A stretch of 64,000 bases of DNA from Tenrec ecaudatus (taxonomy: Eukaryota > Chordata > Mammalia > Afrosoricida > Tenrecidae), in contig NC_134536.1 in assembly GCF_050624435.1 (NCBI RefSeq), positions 9,846,758-9,910,757 on the forward strand, read 5' to 3'. The translations under genes and the position numbers were made by a program. Positions within the stretch are counted from its first letter, which is position 1. Each line of letters starts with the position of its first letter. The notes below the pieces were generated by a model that saw only the letters and a list, made by a program, of their open reading frames with translations, had not been told where the DNA came from and did not search any database. Positions 1 to 11,755 of this stretch are shown here, in pieces.

Positions 1-314
1 GCGCAGGGCCAAGGACTGAGGTGTAATTCTAGCTCCAGAGAGAGTGAACAATTCATCGGGCATGTGCAGTGAGCACCAGAACCCCCCCCCCTCCCCTCCA
101 GCACCAAATTCTAACTCCACAAAATCACTTCCCTTTATGGGGCACCTACCTCATCCCAGCTTGCCCCTCACGGATCTCATCATGGTTTTGAGACCTTCCC
201 TTCCCATTGGCCAAATGTGATGTAGCTGATTGTCACAGACGGTGTGAAGAGACTGTGGAGAGGTTTCTATCACAGCATCTACCGGAAATCTGCTGCATCA
301 GGCCTTTTTAAAGC

Positions 315-751
315 AAGCAAGTTACTTTGAGGACTAAGGTGGGCCTGTCCGGAGCCATGGTCTGTTCAGTCACCTCATGGGCACATGGAATTTGGACATC
401 GGATAAGGGAGGCTGGAGAAGAATGGGTGCGTTTAAGTGGGTCCTGAGAGTACCATGGACTGCCCAAAGAACCGGCAGCTCTGTCTTGGAAGAGGTCTGA
501 GTCCAGGAGGCGCCTCAGAAAGGAGGAGGGGAGACCTCGTCTCATCTATTTTGGTCATGTTGTCAGGAGAGACCAGTCCATGCTTGGCAGGATGTGGGCG
601 GCATGGGGCTATCAGAGAAGAGGAGGGACCTTGCGAAGATGCATGGACCCAGTGGCTGCAGCAGTGGGCCCGTGGCAAACAGGGTCGCTCTGCATCAGAT
701 CCGACACCTCGGCATCCAATAACAACAACAACAACAACACCTAAATCTGAA
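315..751 (+). mobile_element. RTE 3' end fragment
   Basis: The 5'-truncated copy starts at TACTTTGAGGACTAAGGTG and shows ORF2 C-terminal blocks (VPWTA.RT..SVLEE, then a SSHLFWSCCQERP-like frame of the FGHVVRR block). It ends in the RTE tail with CAACAACAACAAC at 724-745. It is decayed by several frameshifts. Confidence 0.8.
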
Positions 752-1435
752 ATGAATCTCAGGCAGAACGTCAGATATCCACACTTGGGTCCTTTGCCCA
801 TCTTGCCAAGTGTTTTCTGTCTAAGCTCTGCCAGCGAATGAGCGATCTGCTGTCCTCTCTCCTCATGGCTTCCCACACCCCACCCCCCCCACCCCCGTTT
901 AATCCACTTCTCACCAGCCAGCCTGATGCTCCTCACTTCTTATGCGGGGTGGGGACGCGGAGACCATCAATGCAGCCAGCATCACATGCCTCACCAAAGA
1001 GAAGCAATTCCAAATTCAACTCATCAGAGGTGAGTTAATGAGATGTCCCATGGATTGAGGTTACACACAGCCCAGTGATCCTTAGCAGACAAAAGGGTCC
1101 CCACCCCTGCGTTTATGCAAAAAAATCCAGCCTCTGGTTCTCGTGACCTTCTTCCAGACCCACCAGGAAGTCTCACCTTTCAAGGAGAGTGTCCTATCAA
1201 GGTGCTCTCGGAAGCGAGGGCAATTCTCTTCCTGATTGGAACTGCAAGGTTAGCTGGTAAAACAACATGGTTTTTTTCATCCAACTCACAAGCAGTTTCT
1301 GGCGATTGAAACCTTGTGACTGTTTTGAGATGGTGTGGAACTTCTGCTGTTTCTCTCTTTCCATGCTCTCCACTACTGTCTGTCAGTGTGTGGTGCTGTG
1401 GAGGGTTGCACGTTGCTGTGCAGCTAGAAGCTGTA

Positions 1436-1632
1436 CTAAACCCACCCACCCACCAAGTTCACTGCCATCCAGTCAATGGTGACTCACAGCGATCCCTGTG
1501 GGTTTCCAAGACTGTCACTGTTTGCAGGAGTAGAAAGCCCAGCCTTTCTCCCTCGGAGTTGCTGGTGGTTTTGAACTTCTGACCATGCAGATCACGGCCC
1601 AACACGTAACCGCTCCATGCCCAGGGATCCAT
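1436..1632 (-). repeat. AfroSINE
   Basis: Reverse-strand copy with the diagnostic blocks CACTGCCATC.AGTCAATG, CCTGTGGGTTTCCAAGACTGT, GGAGTAGAAAGCC, GGTGGTTTTGAACTTCTGACC (B-box side) and CCCAACACGTAACC (A-box side). Confidence 0.85.
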
Positions 1633-1634
1633 GG

Positions 1635-1756
1635 CTGCTACACTACCAGTATGTAAAATGTCAGCAGGGTCCCCCATGGTGGGCAGGCGTCAGAGGAATC
1701 TCCAGACTATGAGTCGGAACCAACTCAAGGCACCCAACAACGACAACAACAATGTT
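1635..1756 (+). repeat. Deleted RTE/SINE fusion with (CAACAA) tail
   Basis: A block resembling the RTE 5' region (GTCAGCAGGGTCCCCCATGG) is joined after only about 50 bp to the RTE/SINE tail ATGAGTCGGAACCAACTC and CAACAACGACAACAACAA. This suggests an internally deleted, non-autonomous RTE derivative. Confidence 0.5.
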
Positions 1757-3950
1757 TGGGTGAAAGATAACTTCTGGAGTGTTTAAGGTATAAAGATTTC
1801 CTCACCGCAAACTGTTTCAGGGGTTCATCCAGTCTCAGAGGCTCCTGGAAGTCTGGGTTCCAGGAACAAGAGAAGCTGAAGAGGATCCAAAGGGAATGGT
1901 CTTGAGTTGATGGGATGCAATGGGCGCGGTGTTTCCAGTCGGCTGAACCAGCTCAACGTGGCGGCAGGCCTGGCCCAGGCACCAGGCTGGGATCTGGAGC
2001 CTGGACTCAAGGCGGCCTGGGCTCTCCCCAAGGGAAGCAGGCAGGTGTCAAGGCGGGTCCATGCTCCTGCGGTGGTTTGGCGCTTCCTACAGCTACAGAT
2101 GACCTTGCTAGTTGGCTGTCTGAGACCCAAGGCTCCATTTTCCCTTGCCTTTGAGTCCTGGACTCAATCTTTGGTAGTCTGATGTTTCACATGAAAGATT
2201 CATCCCGACCCAAACGGGAAGAGACTGCCAGGCTCTCAGCAGCTCCTGTGGACCTCGATTTCTTGGAATCTGTAGAAAACCCCGAGGACTGAGCCCGAAC
2301 GATGGAGTCGGCACAGGAGGAACAAATCCAGAGTCTTAAGAAAATCGAATAGCGAGAGAGGAGTTTGCTGCAGCACAGAGACCCGGTTATTAGTTCACGG
2401 TGAGCAACCGCTTCTCTCAGGGCCAGGGGTTACAGTTTTTTAAAATTTTATTTTATTAAGTAACGTGGCTCTCTCTTTAAAGAGAACTTGGTTTCACAAG
2501 ATTAGGGAATATTTTTAACATTAGGGAAGATTTTTTTTTCATTCAAACTCAGTCTTTCAAAAGGGCATTGAGGTGGCTTTAAATATATATTATAATAAAT
2601 ATATATTCAATAATTGTATAAATATAAAAAAATATATGGTGGCTTTAAATATTAAAACAGGCTATAAAGTAGAACTGTGAAAAAAATGAGAAGTTGCTCA
2701 GAAACCGGGAGCCAGTGTGAGCTGGGCAGCCAGTGTGTGCCCCAGAGTGGCTCCTTCAGGGCAGAGAGGTGGCTGTGGCAGGAGATCCAGTCCGTGTCCC
2801 CAGATTAAAGGAACCTGCTCCAGAGAAGAATATTTGCCAGATACTAAAGTTTATGAGCCGCGTGTGTGTGTTCAGTCATTAAAGAGAAGCTAGGAAAACC
2901 GGAAAAGGAAGTGGTCGAGGACAATGTGAGCAAGCATGACTGTGGACTTTTAGTCTGGTGTCTCCTCCGAGCTTCTAGTCCTTCAGCAGCCTCAAAGGTC
3001 ACTCAGGCAAAGAGAAGCCCTTTGGTACACGAGCTGCAAACAGCCACAGGAGGAGCCGAGGATGCTAAGTGAAGGAGGTGGATTTAATGCCGAAGGAGAG
3101 CGAGTTTGCGGGGCAGCAATTACGGAGGTTGGGACGGATGCTCTTCGCTACAGGAGCTGATGACTGGAGGTTGCTGTGACCACATGCTTGGGACCACGTA
3201 ACACACGTGTCCCTCGAGTCTGTGGTCAGAAAGCAGTCACACTGACTAAAGGGATGGCTTTGGGAGCCCTTTCTCAGGCTGAGAGGACAAAAGAAATGAT
3301 TCCTATCTTTTTTGACACCCACCACACACACACAATGCTAATACCTGAGAAACACATTTAACCTCTGAATGGCTGAAAGTTTGAGAAAAAAAGTGGAAAA
3401 GTGACTGCTTCTCAGCCTAGCATTTAGGAAGAAAATATCACAAAGCGTTACCTCTAGAGCCTGGGGCATCACAGTGGGTGAGTGGAGGGCCTTGGCCAGT
3501 GCCCCTGCCTCAAAGGACCTCTGGGAGCTGTGCGGGGCAGTGAATGGCTTCTTGGGAAAGGAAAGCGGGGCTGGCCATCTCAGGGCCTGGGCAGTCAAAG
3601 GAGGAATTAGGAAGAACCATTTTATCTTCCTCATGAGACTGAAAAAACACCACCGCACAGAGGATTAGGGAGCCAGCTTAGGGACAGGGGTGGCCTCTGC
3701 CATGCCTGCAAAGGCCCCTAAGGAGGAGGTGGGAAAGGAATCAGGCAATCCTTAGACACCTGTGAAAACCTCAAACTGAGCATGCTTGTACTCAAGTCCC
3801 TGAGCCGGGTGGGAGGTACACCTGGGCGGGCCAACATAAGCCCAGGCTCATGACATCTCCCAGGTGGGCCTAACTCAGCCTATGGGGTCAACCAACACCA
3901 TCAACCACACCTTCCCCCAGCCAAGCTGCACAAGACCTCTTGAGCGTATT
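1757..3950. other. No gene recognised
   Basis: Mostly unique-looking sequence without a conserved frame or splice-site pairs. It holds an A+T-rich patch at 2578-2640 (runs of ATATAT) and a short CA tract near 3320-3335. The small open frames here look like chance frames. Confidence 0.6.
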
Positions 3951-3951
3951 G

Positions 3952-4905
3952 ACAAGCAAATATGTTACTTTTAGGACTAAGGTGCCCCTGACCCAAGCCA
4001 TGTGTGCTAGTCTGGGTTGACCAGACACTCATATATGTATATGAAAGAGCTTATATCAAAGAGTAAATTGCGAAAACATCCCGGCCCCATCCAGATCAAG
4101 TCCACAAGTCTGGTATTAGCCCATAAGTCCGATACTAGTCCATAAATCCCTCTTCAGACTCACACAGTCACATGCAATGATACAACATGCAGGAAGCTCA
4201 CAGGCCAGTGGGTGCAAAGTCTTGTGGATCCAGTGGTGGTGGAAGTGTGTCCATGGCTCTCAGAGGTCTCTTGTGGCTCCATGTGGCTTGTCAACCGGAA
4301 AGTGAACGCAGAGACAGGGGCTCCTCAGGTCTCAGCAAGTCTCTGAGTGGCTTGTCAATAGGAAGACGAAGCCAGAGAGAGAAAGTTCCCAGAATCCTCA
4401 TGAGGCCACGCCCACAAGGAGGCATCATCAGGCTGTGACCTGATTGGCAGGCTAGACTCCACCCCTGTACTTATGTATCCAGTTGACATGAAATTGCATG
4501 TGAACGTTGGCTATTGAAAAAGGAAGACCAAAGAAGAATGGAAGTATTTGAATTGTGCCGGAGAAGAGCATTGAAAGTACCGTGGACTGCTAAAAGGACA
4601 CACCGATCTGTCCTGGAAGAAGGACGGCCAGAGTGCTCCTCAGAGGCAAGGATGCCAAGACTTCCCCTTATATACTTTGGCCATGTTGTCAGGAGAGACC
4701 AGTCCCTGGAGAAGGAGGTTATGCTTGTAAAGCAGAGAGAGAGGTGCAGCGAGAAAGAGGAAGGCCCTCAACGAGATGGACGGACACCAGGATGCGACAA
4801 AGAACGAGCCTAGGAACAATTGTGAGGGTGACGCAGGATCAGGCAGTGTCTCATTCTGGTGGGCGGAGGGTCGCAATGATGGCACCTAGCAACGCAACTG
4901 ATGTG
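3952..4905 (+). mobile_element. RTE 3' end interrupted by an LTR-like insertion
   Basis: RTE sequence starts near 3952 (TTAGGACTAAGGTGCCCCTG) and runs to about 4002. It then resumes near 4496-4905 with the ORF2 C-terminal frame KVPWTAKRT.RSVLEE, SSEARMPRLPLIYFGHVVRR and DQSLEKEVML, followed by the tail. The intervening ~490 bp is the LTR-like repeat listed separately. Some RTE sequence at the junction is missing. Confidence 0.85.
4003..4495 (-). mobile_element. LTR-like ~500-bp repeat, copy 1 (nested in RTE)
   Basis: It begins with TGTGCTAGTCTGGGT (the complement of the family's 3' end) and ends near CCAGTTGACATGAAATTG. It shares the blocks CATCCCGGCCCCATCCAG, GGATCCAGTGGTGG and CAGGCTAGACTCCACCCC with four other copies in the window. 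It interrupts an RTE copy, so it is younger than that copy. Confidence 0.75.
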
Positions 4906-6960
4906 TGTCATGACTTTGAGTGCTCCCCTCCACCCCCAAATATGCTGAACTTCTACCCCTCCCCATACCCGTGAACATGATCTTGTTTGGGGAGCAGGGC
5001 TTGCCTTGTGTTATCAGTTGGCAAGGTCGCACCATGCATGGTGGGCAGTAGGACTCCGATCTGATTGACAAGGGGAGAAAAGACAGGGTCTAAGGGAAGA
5101 CACCTTGTGAAGACACCAAAGGAATGCTGAGGACAGTGGCAGCCGCTGGAAGCCAGGAGAGAGGCGTGGCCACGTTCTTCCCTCCCCTCCCTCCGAGGAA
5201 ACCAAGAGAGGAACACTGGTTTGAACTCCCTGCCTCTAAGCCCGGGACAATGGGTGTCCTTTTCAGATGCGCATTATGCTTTCAAGAGTAAGACAAGAGA
5301 GGGCTGGCTCAGCTCTGATCTGTTTTCCAAAGATCCCGTGGAGGGCAGTTTGGCAAAGGAATTAAGAGTGTGGTCAACGGCAGGGTAATATTAGGCTACT
5401 GAATTGTTCGGATGTAACTTTCTTCCTCAAACCCAAGGTGACTCATTGGAACCTAGACCATACTTTTCTCTCCGTGAAGGTGAGAGTAAGCGACCTCCTG
5501 GTTGGCCTGGGGCAGCTCTGGCTTATACGGCTGGTCCTGGTAGAATTATAACCACCATCCCTTTGACTCTGGATCATGCCTTTGAGAACATTTAAAAATA
5601 CGCTTCCAGAGCACCACACAGACGGACTCGACAGGTAAGGCGGGTTTCCAGCCCCCCTTCCAGGACAGACCAGAGAGAAGGCAGCTTTGGGGCTGAGCAG
5701 TAAGCCGCTCACTGGTGTTTTCAAGCCCCTGAATTCTGCCTCCCCAGCCGTCCACTTCACTCAGGCCTGCCTTCTTTGCTGGGGACACTGTCCCAGCTGT
5801 CTCAGCGTGGGCGTGCACAGCATACCATCTTTGCTGTCTTGTTCAACCTATCTTTACCCGTGTCTCCTCAGCTCCGCTGTGTCACCAGTCACTGCTGACC
5901 TTGCCCGTGGCTGTCAGGATGCCTTGCTTGGTGCCTTTTCCTAGCCCACCGCGGGGCGTGGGCTAGGAGCACCCCTCTCACTGTAGCACATGGGTAGGAT
6001 CACCCTGCTTTACTGTAGGATATGGGGGTAGGGTGGGGTTGGGAAGATCACCTTGTCCACTCTCTTATAACTCGAGACCCTCCAGACAGACAGGAAAAGC
6101 CTTTCCCAAGGTCCCTGAGCTGCACGAGGCACAAGTGGCTCCTCACAGGGAAACCTGGGTTCTCACGGAAAGGAAAGTGGCGAGGGTGGATTCCCCATGC
6201 AACCGCCCAGGATGCCCCACCCAGGACATCAGGATCTCAAAGTCCTGTCATCTGTGAGGAGTTTGAAGGATGTCAGATTTTGGGAGGGAAAGCACGTTAT
6301 CTTTAAAGAACAACATTCTTCAACCCCAATAATTCCTAACACAAATCTTTATGAGACCAGGTATATTTTTAAAAAATCTTCCAGAGCACCCCGAAATAAG
6401 GAGGCTTAAGTCTTGACTGATTCTTCCAGATTTTGCATGCAAGGTCAAAATCACCTCTATGTTTTTCTTTCTATTATTTTGGAATGATATATAGAGAATA
6501 TCATATATACGCCTATATATGTCTTTCTGTATCCCTTTCCCCCCAAAATGGCTGCGCCTTCACAACAATTCTTGGGACTGGTGTCAGGGTATCTTCAAAT
6601 GCCCTCATCAATTCCAGAGCCTGGGCCAGAAAACGATGTGGGTTTGTGTCTCAGCATGTAAATGTGGTTGGTTCTATTCTCAGATCCTTGGCTTCATTCC
6701 CAGCAGATTGCAGAAGCGTTAGGGCTGGCCATTGTCTTGTATGTCCAGACTTTTGGATTTCCTCTGTTCACATCCTAGTGAAGTTTCTAATTTTCATGAA
6801 GGAAACAAGGACAATGTTATCTTGCACTTCAAAGGAGTGGGGGCAATGCATGTGTTTTTGTTGACTCAGGAGAACACGGTCTTGTTATCGTTCCAGGTAC
6901 GGCCACATGAAATGACCCATGATTCCAGCTGGAACGTAGAGGTCATGGTTTAGACAGAGA
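4906..6960. other. No gene recognised
   Basis: Unique-looking sequence. A short near-duplication (ACTGTAGCACATGGGTAGGATCACC against TACTGTAGGATATGGGGGTAGG) lies at 5980-6030. No homology or splice pattern supports any of the open frames. Confidence 0.6.
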
Positions 6961-7690
6961 TGTCATTTGTGTTCTTTAGGTATCATTGATCTATAATGAA
7001 CTATGATCAGCTTTGACATACCTCTACAGCCAAGAAGCCATAACCAATTGTAAATGAGCACATCTAGATTCCCCTGGAAAGTTTTCTTGTACCCTGTGAA
7101 ATCCCTCCTTCCCATTCCTACGCAGCCTCCAACCCACCACTGATTGGCTTTCTGATGCTGGAAGTTCAAACCAAAGCCAAACTCTCTGCCACCAAGTCCA
7201 TGCTGACTCACAGTGGCCCCTGAAGGACAGGGTGGAGCTGGCCCTGTGAGCTTCCAGCCTGTCACTCTTTTGGGGAGTAGAGAGCCCCGTCTTTCTTCCA
7301 CAGGGTGCTCTGCCACAGGTGCGTGCAAAGGGTGGCTCCTTCCACTCGACCTAGTTATTTTGAGATTCGTCAAAAGGTAGTTGTGTGTATTGATACATCA
7401 AAATGGAGTGGTGTGTATCAGTATTTCACTTACACCTTTGTATGGGCATGGCGTCTGTTTATCCACTCCCTGGCTTCTGACCCTTAAAATAATGCTGCTA
7501 TGACTGTTCATGTCTGTATGAACTCTTTCTTTGCCCTCCCTCCTGTACTTCCTCCCTCCCTCCCTTTCTTTTCTTTCTGCACCACCTCCCCCACCTTATA
7601 ACCTAGGAATGAAATGATTAGATTGCAGATTAGGTATCTGTGTTGTTAAGGTTTTGAGGCAACAATCCTGACTGAACCAGGATTCTTAGT
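6960..7690 (-). mobile_element. Old L1 3' end, split by an AfroSINE
   Basis: The plus strand reads as the complement of an ancient mammalian L1 3' region: TGATCAGCTTTGACATACC, a CCTGTGAAATCCCTCC block, TGAGATTCGTC, AATGCTGCTATGACTGTTCATG and CCTAGGAATGAAATG. The SINE at 7160-7335 interrupts it. Confidence 0.7.
7160..7335 (-). repeat. AfroSINE inserted in L1
   Basis: The blocks CCACCAAGTCCATGCTGACTC, GGACAGGGTGGAGCTG, GGGGAGTAGAGAGCC and a short truncated B-box side mark a reverse copy interrupting the L1 remnant. Confidence 0.75.
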
Positions 7691-8156
7691 GTTTGACATT
7701 TAACAGCTAGTAACCCCCCGGGACCTGGCCTCACACAAGGTAATCACAGCTGATCCGGTGTACACCTTCATAAAGGGATAAGATTAGAGTGGAATGCGGC
7801 ACTCTTACTCAGGTCACAGTTCTGGTGTAATTAATTGCCTCGAGTTGGTGGCTTGCTTCTAATACAGCGGATGCTATGGGAAATTTGTTTGGCTGTTGCT
7901 GGGTCTGGATCCTGCATCTGGCTCACTGAGCTCCGGGGCTTTGAACTTGAGCCAATGGTTTGTCATATTGCTTGCTGATCCTGGGACTCATTAGTGGCCT
8001 GTATATCTGCTATGTCCTCTTTCTCTTTGTCAACAGACTTCTTCTGTTATTAATTTTGCCCCATGAAGGAATTGTAAGGAAGGCCTGTTAAGGTCTTAAT
8101 TTGGGTTCCTTACAGAAGCAAAAAGTGAAGTTTATGAGGAGGAACCTATCCCCTCC

Positions 8157-8183
8157 ACAAACAAACAAACAAACAAACAAACC
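8157..8183. repeat. (CAAA)n simple repeat
   Basis: Six perfect CAAA units upstream of the mariner remnant. It could be the A-rich tail of an older insertion. Confidence 0.85.
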
Positions 8184-8209
8184 AAAACAAGAAAACTCCA
8201 CTGGGGGAG

Positions 8210-9055
8210 CTTCCATAGGACACACGTTTCCTGCTAGGCGAGCATCGAGCAACTTGCTCTTAGTGCACCCAGTGGTGTCATCTGGGAAGGTTTTCTCTGG
8301 TCACAGTAAATTTTTTGTTCAAACCTTATTTTATGTGATGGCCAATTTAAGAGAACAGTGTGCCATTGTGAAATTTTGTTTCCTGCTTGGAAAAAAATGC
8401 CACAGAAACTGTTGAGATGTTGATCACAGCTTACAAGAACAGCACTCCAGGGGAAAAACTCAAGTGTATGAGTGGTTTTCTCATTTCAAAAACGATGAAA
8501 TGCCAAGTGATAACAAACCTTGTTTGGGACATCCATCAACTTCCTGAGTGGATGAACATGTCAACTTATAACGCATTTGGAGTTTGTTAATCAAGCTATT
8601 TATTTAGGGATTCGCAAAAGATTACATAATGTTACATGACAAAAAGGCCTGATTTGAGGCAGGAGAGGACTGGATGTGCCACCACAACAATGCATCTCAG
8701 GGCACCATTTTTTTTGCAAAATCCAGCATGCCTCTCTTGTTCCATGCACCTTACTCACCTGACCTCACTCTGTGTGACTTCTTTTTGTTTCCACAAATGA
8801 AGAGGGACTTGAAAGGACAATGATTTGATGACAAAGAAGAGGGGATGAAAAAAAAGTCAGATGTTGTCAGCCATCTAAACAGATGAGTTTGAAAAATGTT
8901 TCCATGAATGGAATCACAGATTTAACAACTGTATTAAGTGTAATGGAGAGCACTTTGAAGGTGATAAAATTATTTTGTAAAAAGAACCCTTAAATACATA
9001 GCTTTTGGGGAAAAGATCTGTTTTTTTGGGGGGTACTCCCTCATATATTTGCATT
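8210..9055 (+). mobile_element. Tc1/mariner transposon remnant
   Basis: Plus-strand fragments of a mariner transposase are visible. Near 8335-8560 are an N-terminal LREQ..IKFCF.LGK.ATET.EML block and an F.NDEMPSDNKP-like block. Near 8675-8960 are the catalytic-domain blocks: WxCHHNNAS, YSPDLTLCDFFLFPQMKRDLK and an EHFEGDK-like end. The middle is missing and there are stops and frameshifts. The second catalytic Asp of the HHDNA motif is Asn (AAC, 8686-8688), while the third Asp in CDFFLF is kept. The 3' end has a GGGGGTACTCCCTCATAT stretch that may be the inverted repeat. The type resembles the MARNA-like mariners of placental mammals; the family assignment is tentative. Confidence 0.8.
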
Positions 9056-9079
9056 TATTTTTGTAAATATAATTTAGTA

Positions 9080-10410
9080 TGAACTAAGTATGAATCTAGG
9101 AAAATTGGAAGTTGTCAAAAATGAAATGGAATAAAGATTGATATCCTAAGCATTAGTGAGCTGAAATGGACTGATATTGGCCATTTTAAATCAGTAAATC
9201 AAATGGTTTACTCTGCTGGGAATAACACAATCAAGAGGAATGATGTTGCATTCATCATCAAAAAGGACATTTCAAGACCTCTCTTGAAACACAATGCTCT
9301 CTCTGCTAGGATATCTATCTACCTCAAGGAAATCCAATCAACACAGCTATAGTTAAAATTTGTGCACCAACCACCAAAGCTAGTGGTGAAGGAATTGAAA
9401 AATTCTACCAAAATCTTCAGTCTGAACTTGATCAAACATGCCATCAAGATGCATTGATGATTGTTGTTATTTGGAATGCAAAAATTTGAAACAAAGAGAA
9501 AGGAACAGTAGTTGGAAAATATGGTCTTGGGGACAGAAATGAAGCTGGGGATCATGATATAATGTTGTAAGACCAATGGCTTTTCATAGCAAATACCTTT
9601 TTTCAACAACACAAAAGGTGACTGTACCTGTGAACTTCTCCAATAGGAAATCCCAGAAATCAAATTGACTATATCTGTGGGGAGAGACCAGGGAGAAGCT
9701 CAATATCAGCCGCTAACACCAGGCCAGGGGCTGACTGCGGAATAGACCACCAATTGCTCCTATGTACGTTTAGGTTGACGCTGAAGAAAGTGAAAACACC
9801 AGAGCCAAAACGTGACCTTGAGGCTATCCCACCCTACCTTCGAGAACATGTGAAGAACAGATTTGATGCCTTAAACACTGAGGACAGGAGCTGAAGAGCT
9901 GTGGGTTGACATCATGAACGTCATACTTGAAGAAGGAAAATAGTCTTTACAAATACAGGAAAGAAAGAAAGAAAAGACCAAAGCGGATGTCAGAAACTTG
10001 CTCTTGATCACAGGGTAGCTAAGACCAATAGAAGAAATGATGTAGTCACGGACCATTTCAAAGGGCAGCTTGAGTCGACAAAGTCAAATATTGTCATCAA
10101 ATGTGCAAAGACCTAGCGCTCGAAAACCAAAAAGGGAAGAACACACTTGGCATATCTTAGATGGAAAGAACCCAAGAGAACATTCAAGCCTCACGTTAAA
10201 AGATTCTATGCGCAAAGTACTGAATAACGCAGGAAGTATCCAAAGAAGATGGAAAGAACACACAGTCACTGCAGCAAGAGGAAGCCTATGAGCCAGAAGC
10301 GCTGGGGCTGAAGGAAGAAGTCCAGGCTGCACTGAAAGCATTAGCTATACGCCAAGGCTGTAGGCGTCGAATGGACACCAATTAAAATGTTGTAGCAGCT
10401 GATGGAGCAC
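9080..10410 (+). mobile_element. RTE (BovB-like) retrotransposon, endonuclease and early RT part
   Basis: The frame-shifted ORF2 contains apurinic-endonuclease blocks of the RTE clade: ISELKWTDIGHF near 9155, then a RNDVAFIIKKDISRPLL-like block, an APTT motif near 9365, a WNAK-like block (9470-9490), a QIDYICG-like block (9660-9680), and a GADCGTDH-like block (9725-9750). The linker to the reverse transcriptase follows, with EEVQAALKALA near 10,320-10,345. The RT core and 3' tail are absent. Many stops make it non-functional. RTE elements of this kind are abundant in afrotherians and share their 3' tail with the local SINEs. Confidence 0.85.
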
Positions 10411-11429
10411 CCATGGGTCTTCCTCAGCTAGGCTGGGAGAAAGAGAACACAAGCTGGGTGAGGTTTGTGAGTAGATGGGTGTGGGTGGAGTGGGGGAGGG
10501 GGTGGAACAGGGATGGCCAATAAGCATTGAGTTTGGATTCACGAAGACATTGGACCTGGATTTGCTTGGGTTGGTGTAACTTCCGCCCCCCGCCCGCCTC
10601 CATCTATTAAGAGGCAGCCGCTGGAGCAGGGCACAAATCGCTTCCCGGCAAAGGGAGATACGGTTTTAAAACAGGTTGCTGCTTGCAACCCATTTCACAC
10701 CGAGAGCTGCTTCTTCTAAAGGCTCACAAAGCAACAAATCAACGGGCTCAATGCATTTTGGCCTGTCCATCAAATATCTTCTAGGAAATGGATTTAGAAT
10801 GGAATGCATTAAGTGGGGGTAGAAAAACAAAGAGACACCTCTTCCAGCCAACTTGGACATTTTCAAAGAAAAGCCTTCCTTCTCATGGCTACACGTCCTG
10901 GCCCCTGCTCAGCCTGCGGGCCTCTCAGCCACAGGAAAGCGCCCGTGGAAGAACGCGGCCGGCTTGGCCTGAACCCCAGCTCTCCTCTCCAGCCGCCACA
11001 GACAACACCAGCATCGTTTTCTCATGCCCTGGCCGGTAGGCAGCGGCTGCTGTGATTATAAGCAAGAGCAGGTTTTTGTTTTATTTTTCTCCTTTAATAT
11101 ATATATTATTTTTGAAAGACCAACAAAATATTTATCGGTGAGTGAGACACCATGGATACAGCTTCCTGCCTTGTGAAGATCTGTCTGTCTGCGTTCCCTA
11201 TCTACAAAAGAGGGCAGTTAAGGTTCTCACACTTAATGTACATTTAGAAGTCCACCCCTTCCTATCAGCCACCTTGATTCAGAAGCCAGCACACACTTAC
11301 TTAACAGTGGGCACGCTAGAACCCAAATTTAGCAAATGGATGTTTCAACCTTCCACTGTCCAACAAAGAGAGTAGAGAGCATATAATTAAAATATAGCAT
11401 TTATCTATCGAGAAGATGTTTAAAGAATA
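10411..11429. other. No gene recognised
   Basis: Unique-looking sequence with moderate G+C. No conserved frame and no familiar repeat block. Confidence 0.55.
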
Positions 11430-11755
11430 ATCTCAGCCAGGGAGAAGGTGGGGAGAGGAGAGAAGGAAGGGGGAACTGATCATGATGATCGACACATAAC
11501 TACACCCCCACCTTCCCCCCCAGGGGGACGAACAGAAACCATGGGGGAAGTGTAAGATATGAAAATAATAATAATTTCTAATTTATCAAGAGGCCACGAG
11601 GGTGGGTGGGGAGGGAGGGCGGAGGAAAGAGGAGCTGACATCAAGGGCTCAACAGAAAATAATGATGGCAACATCTGTACAAATGTGCTTGATTCAACTG
11701 ATGTATGGATCATTATAAGAGCCCCCAATAAAATGTTTGAAAAAAGAACAGCCTG
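11430..11755 (+). mobile_element. L1 3' end (AATAAA tail)
   Basis: The blocks AATTTATCAAGAGGCCACGAGG, GAGGAGCTGACATCAAGGGC and GATTCAACTGATGTATGGATC lead to CCCCCAATAAAATGTTTG (11724-11741). They match the 3' ends at 13130, 43537 and 55192. The copy is 5'-truncated and ends in a short A-rich stretch. Confidence 0.8.
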
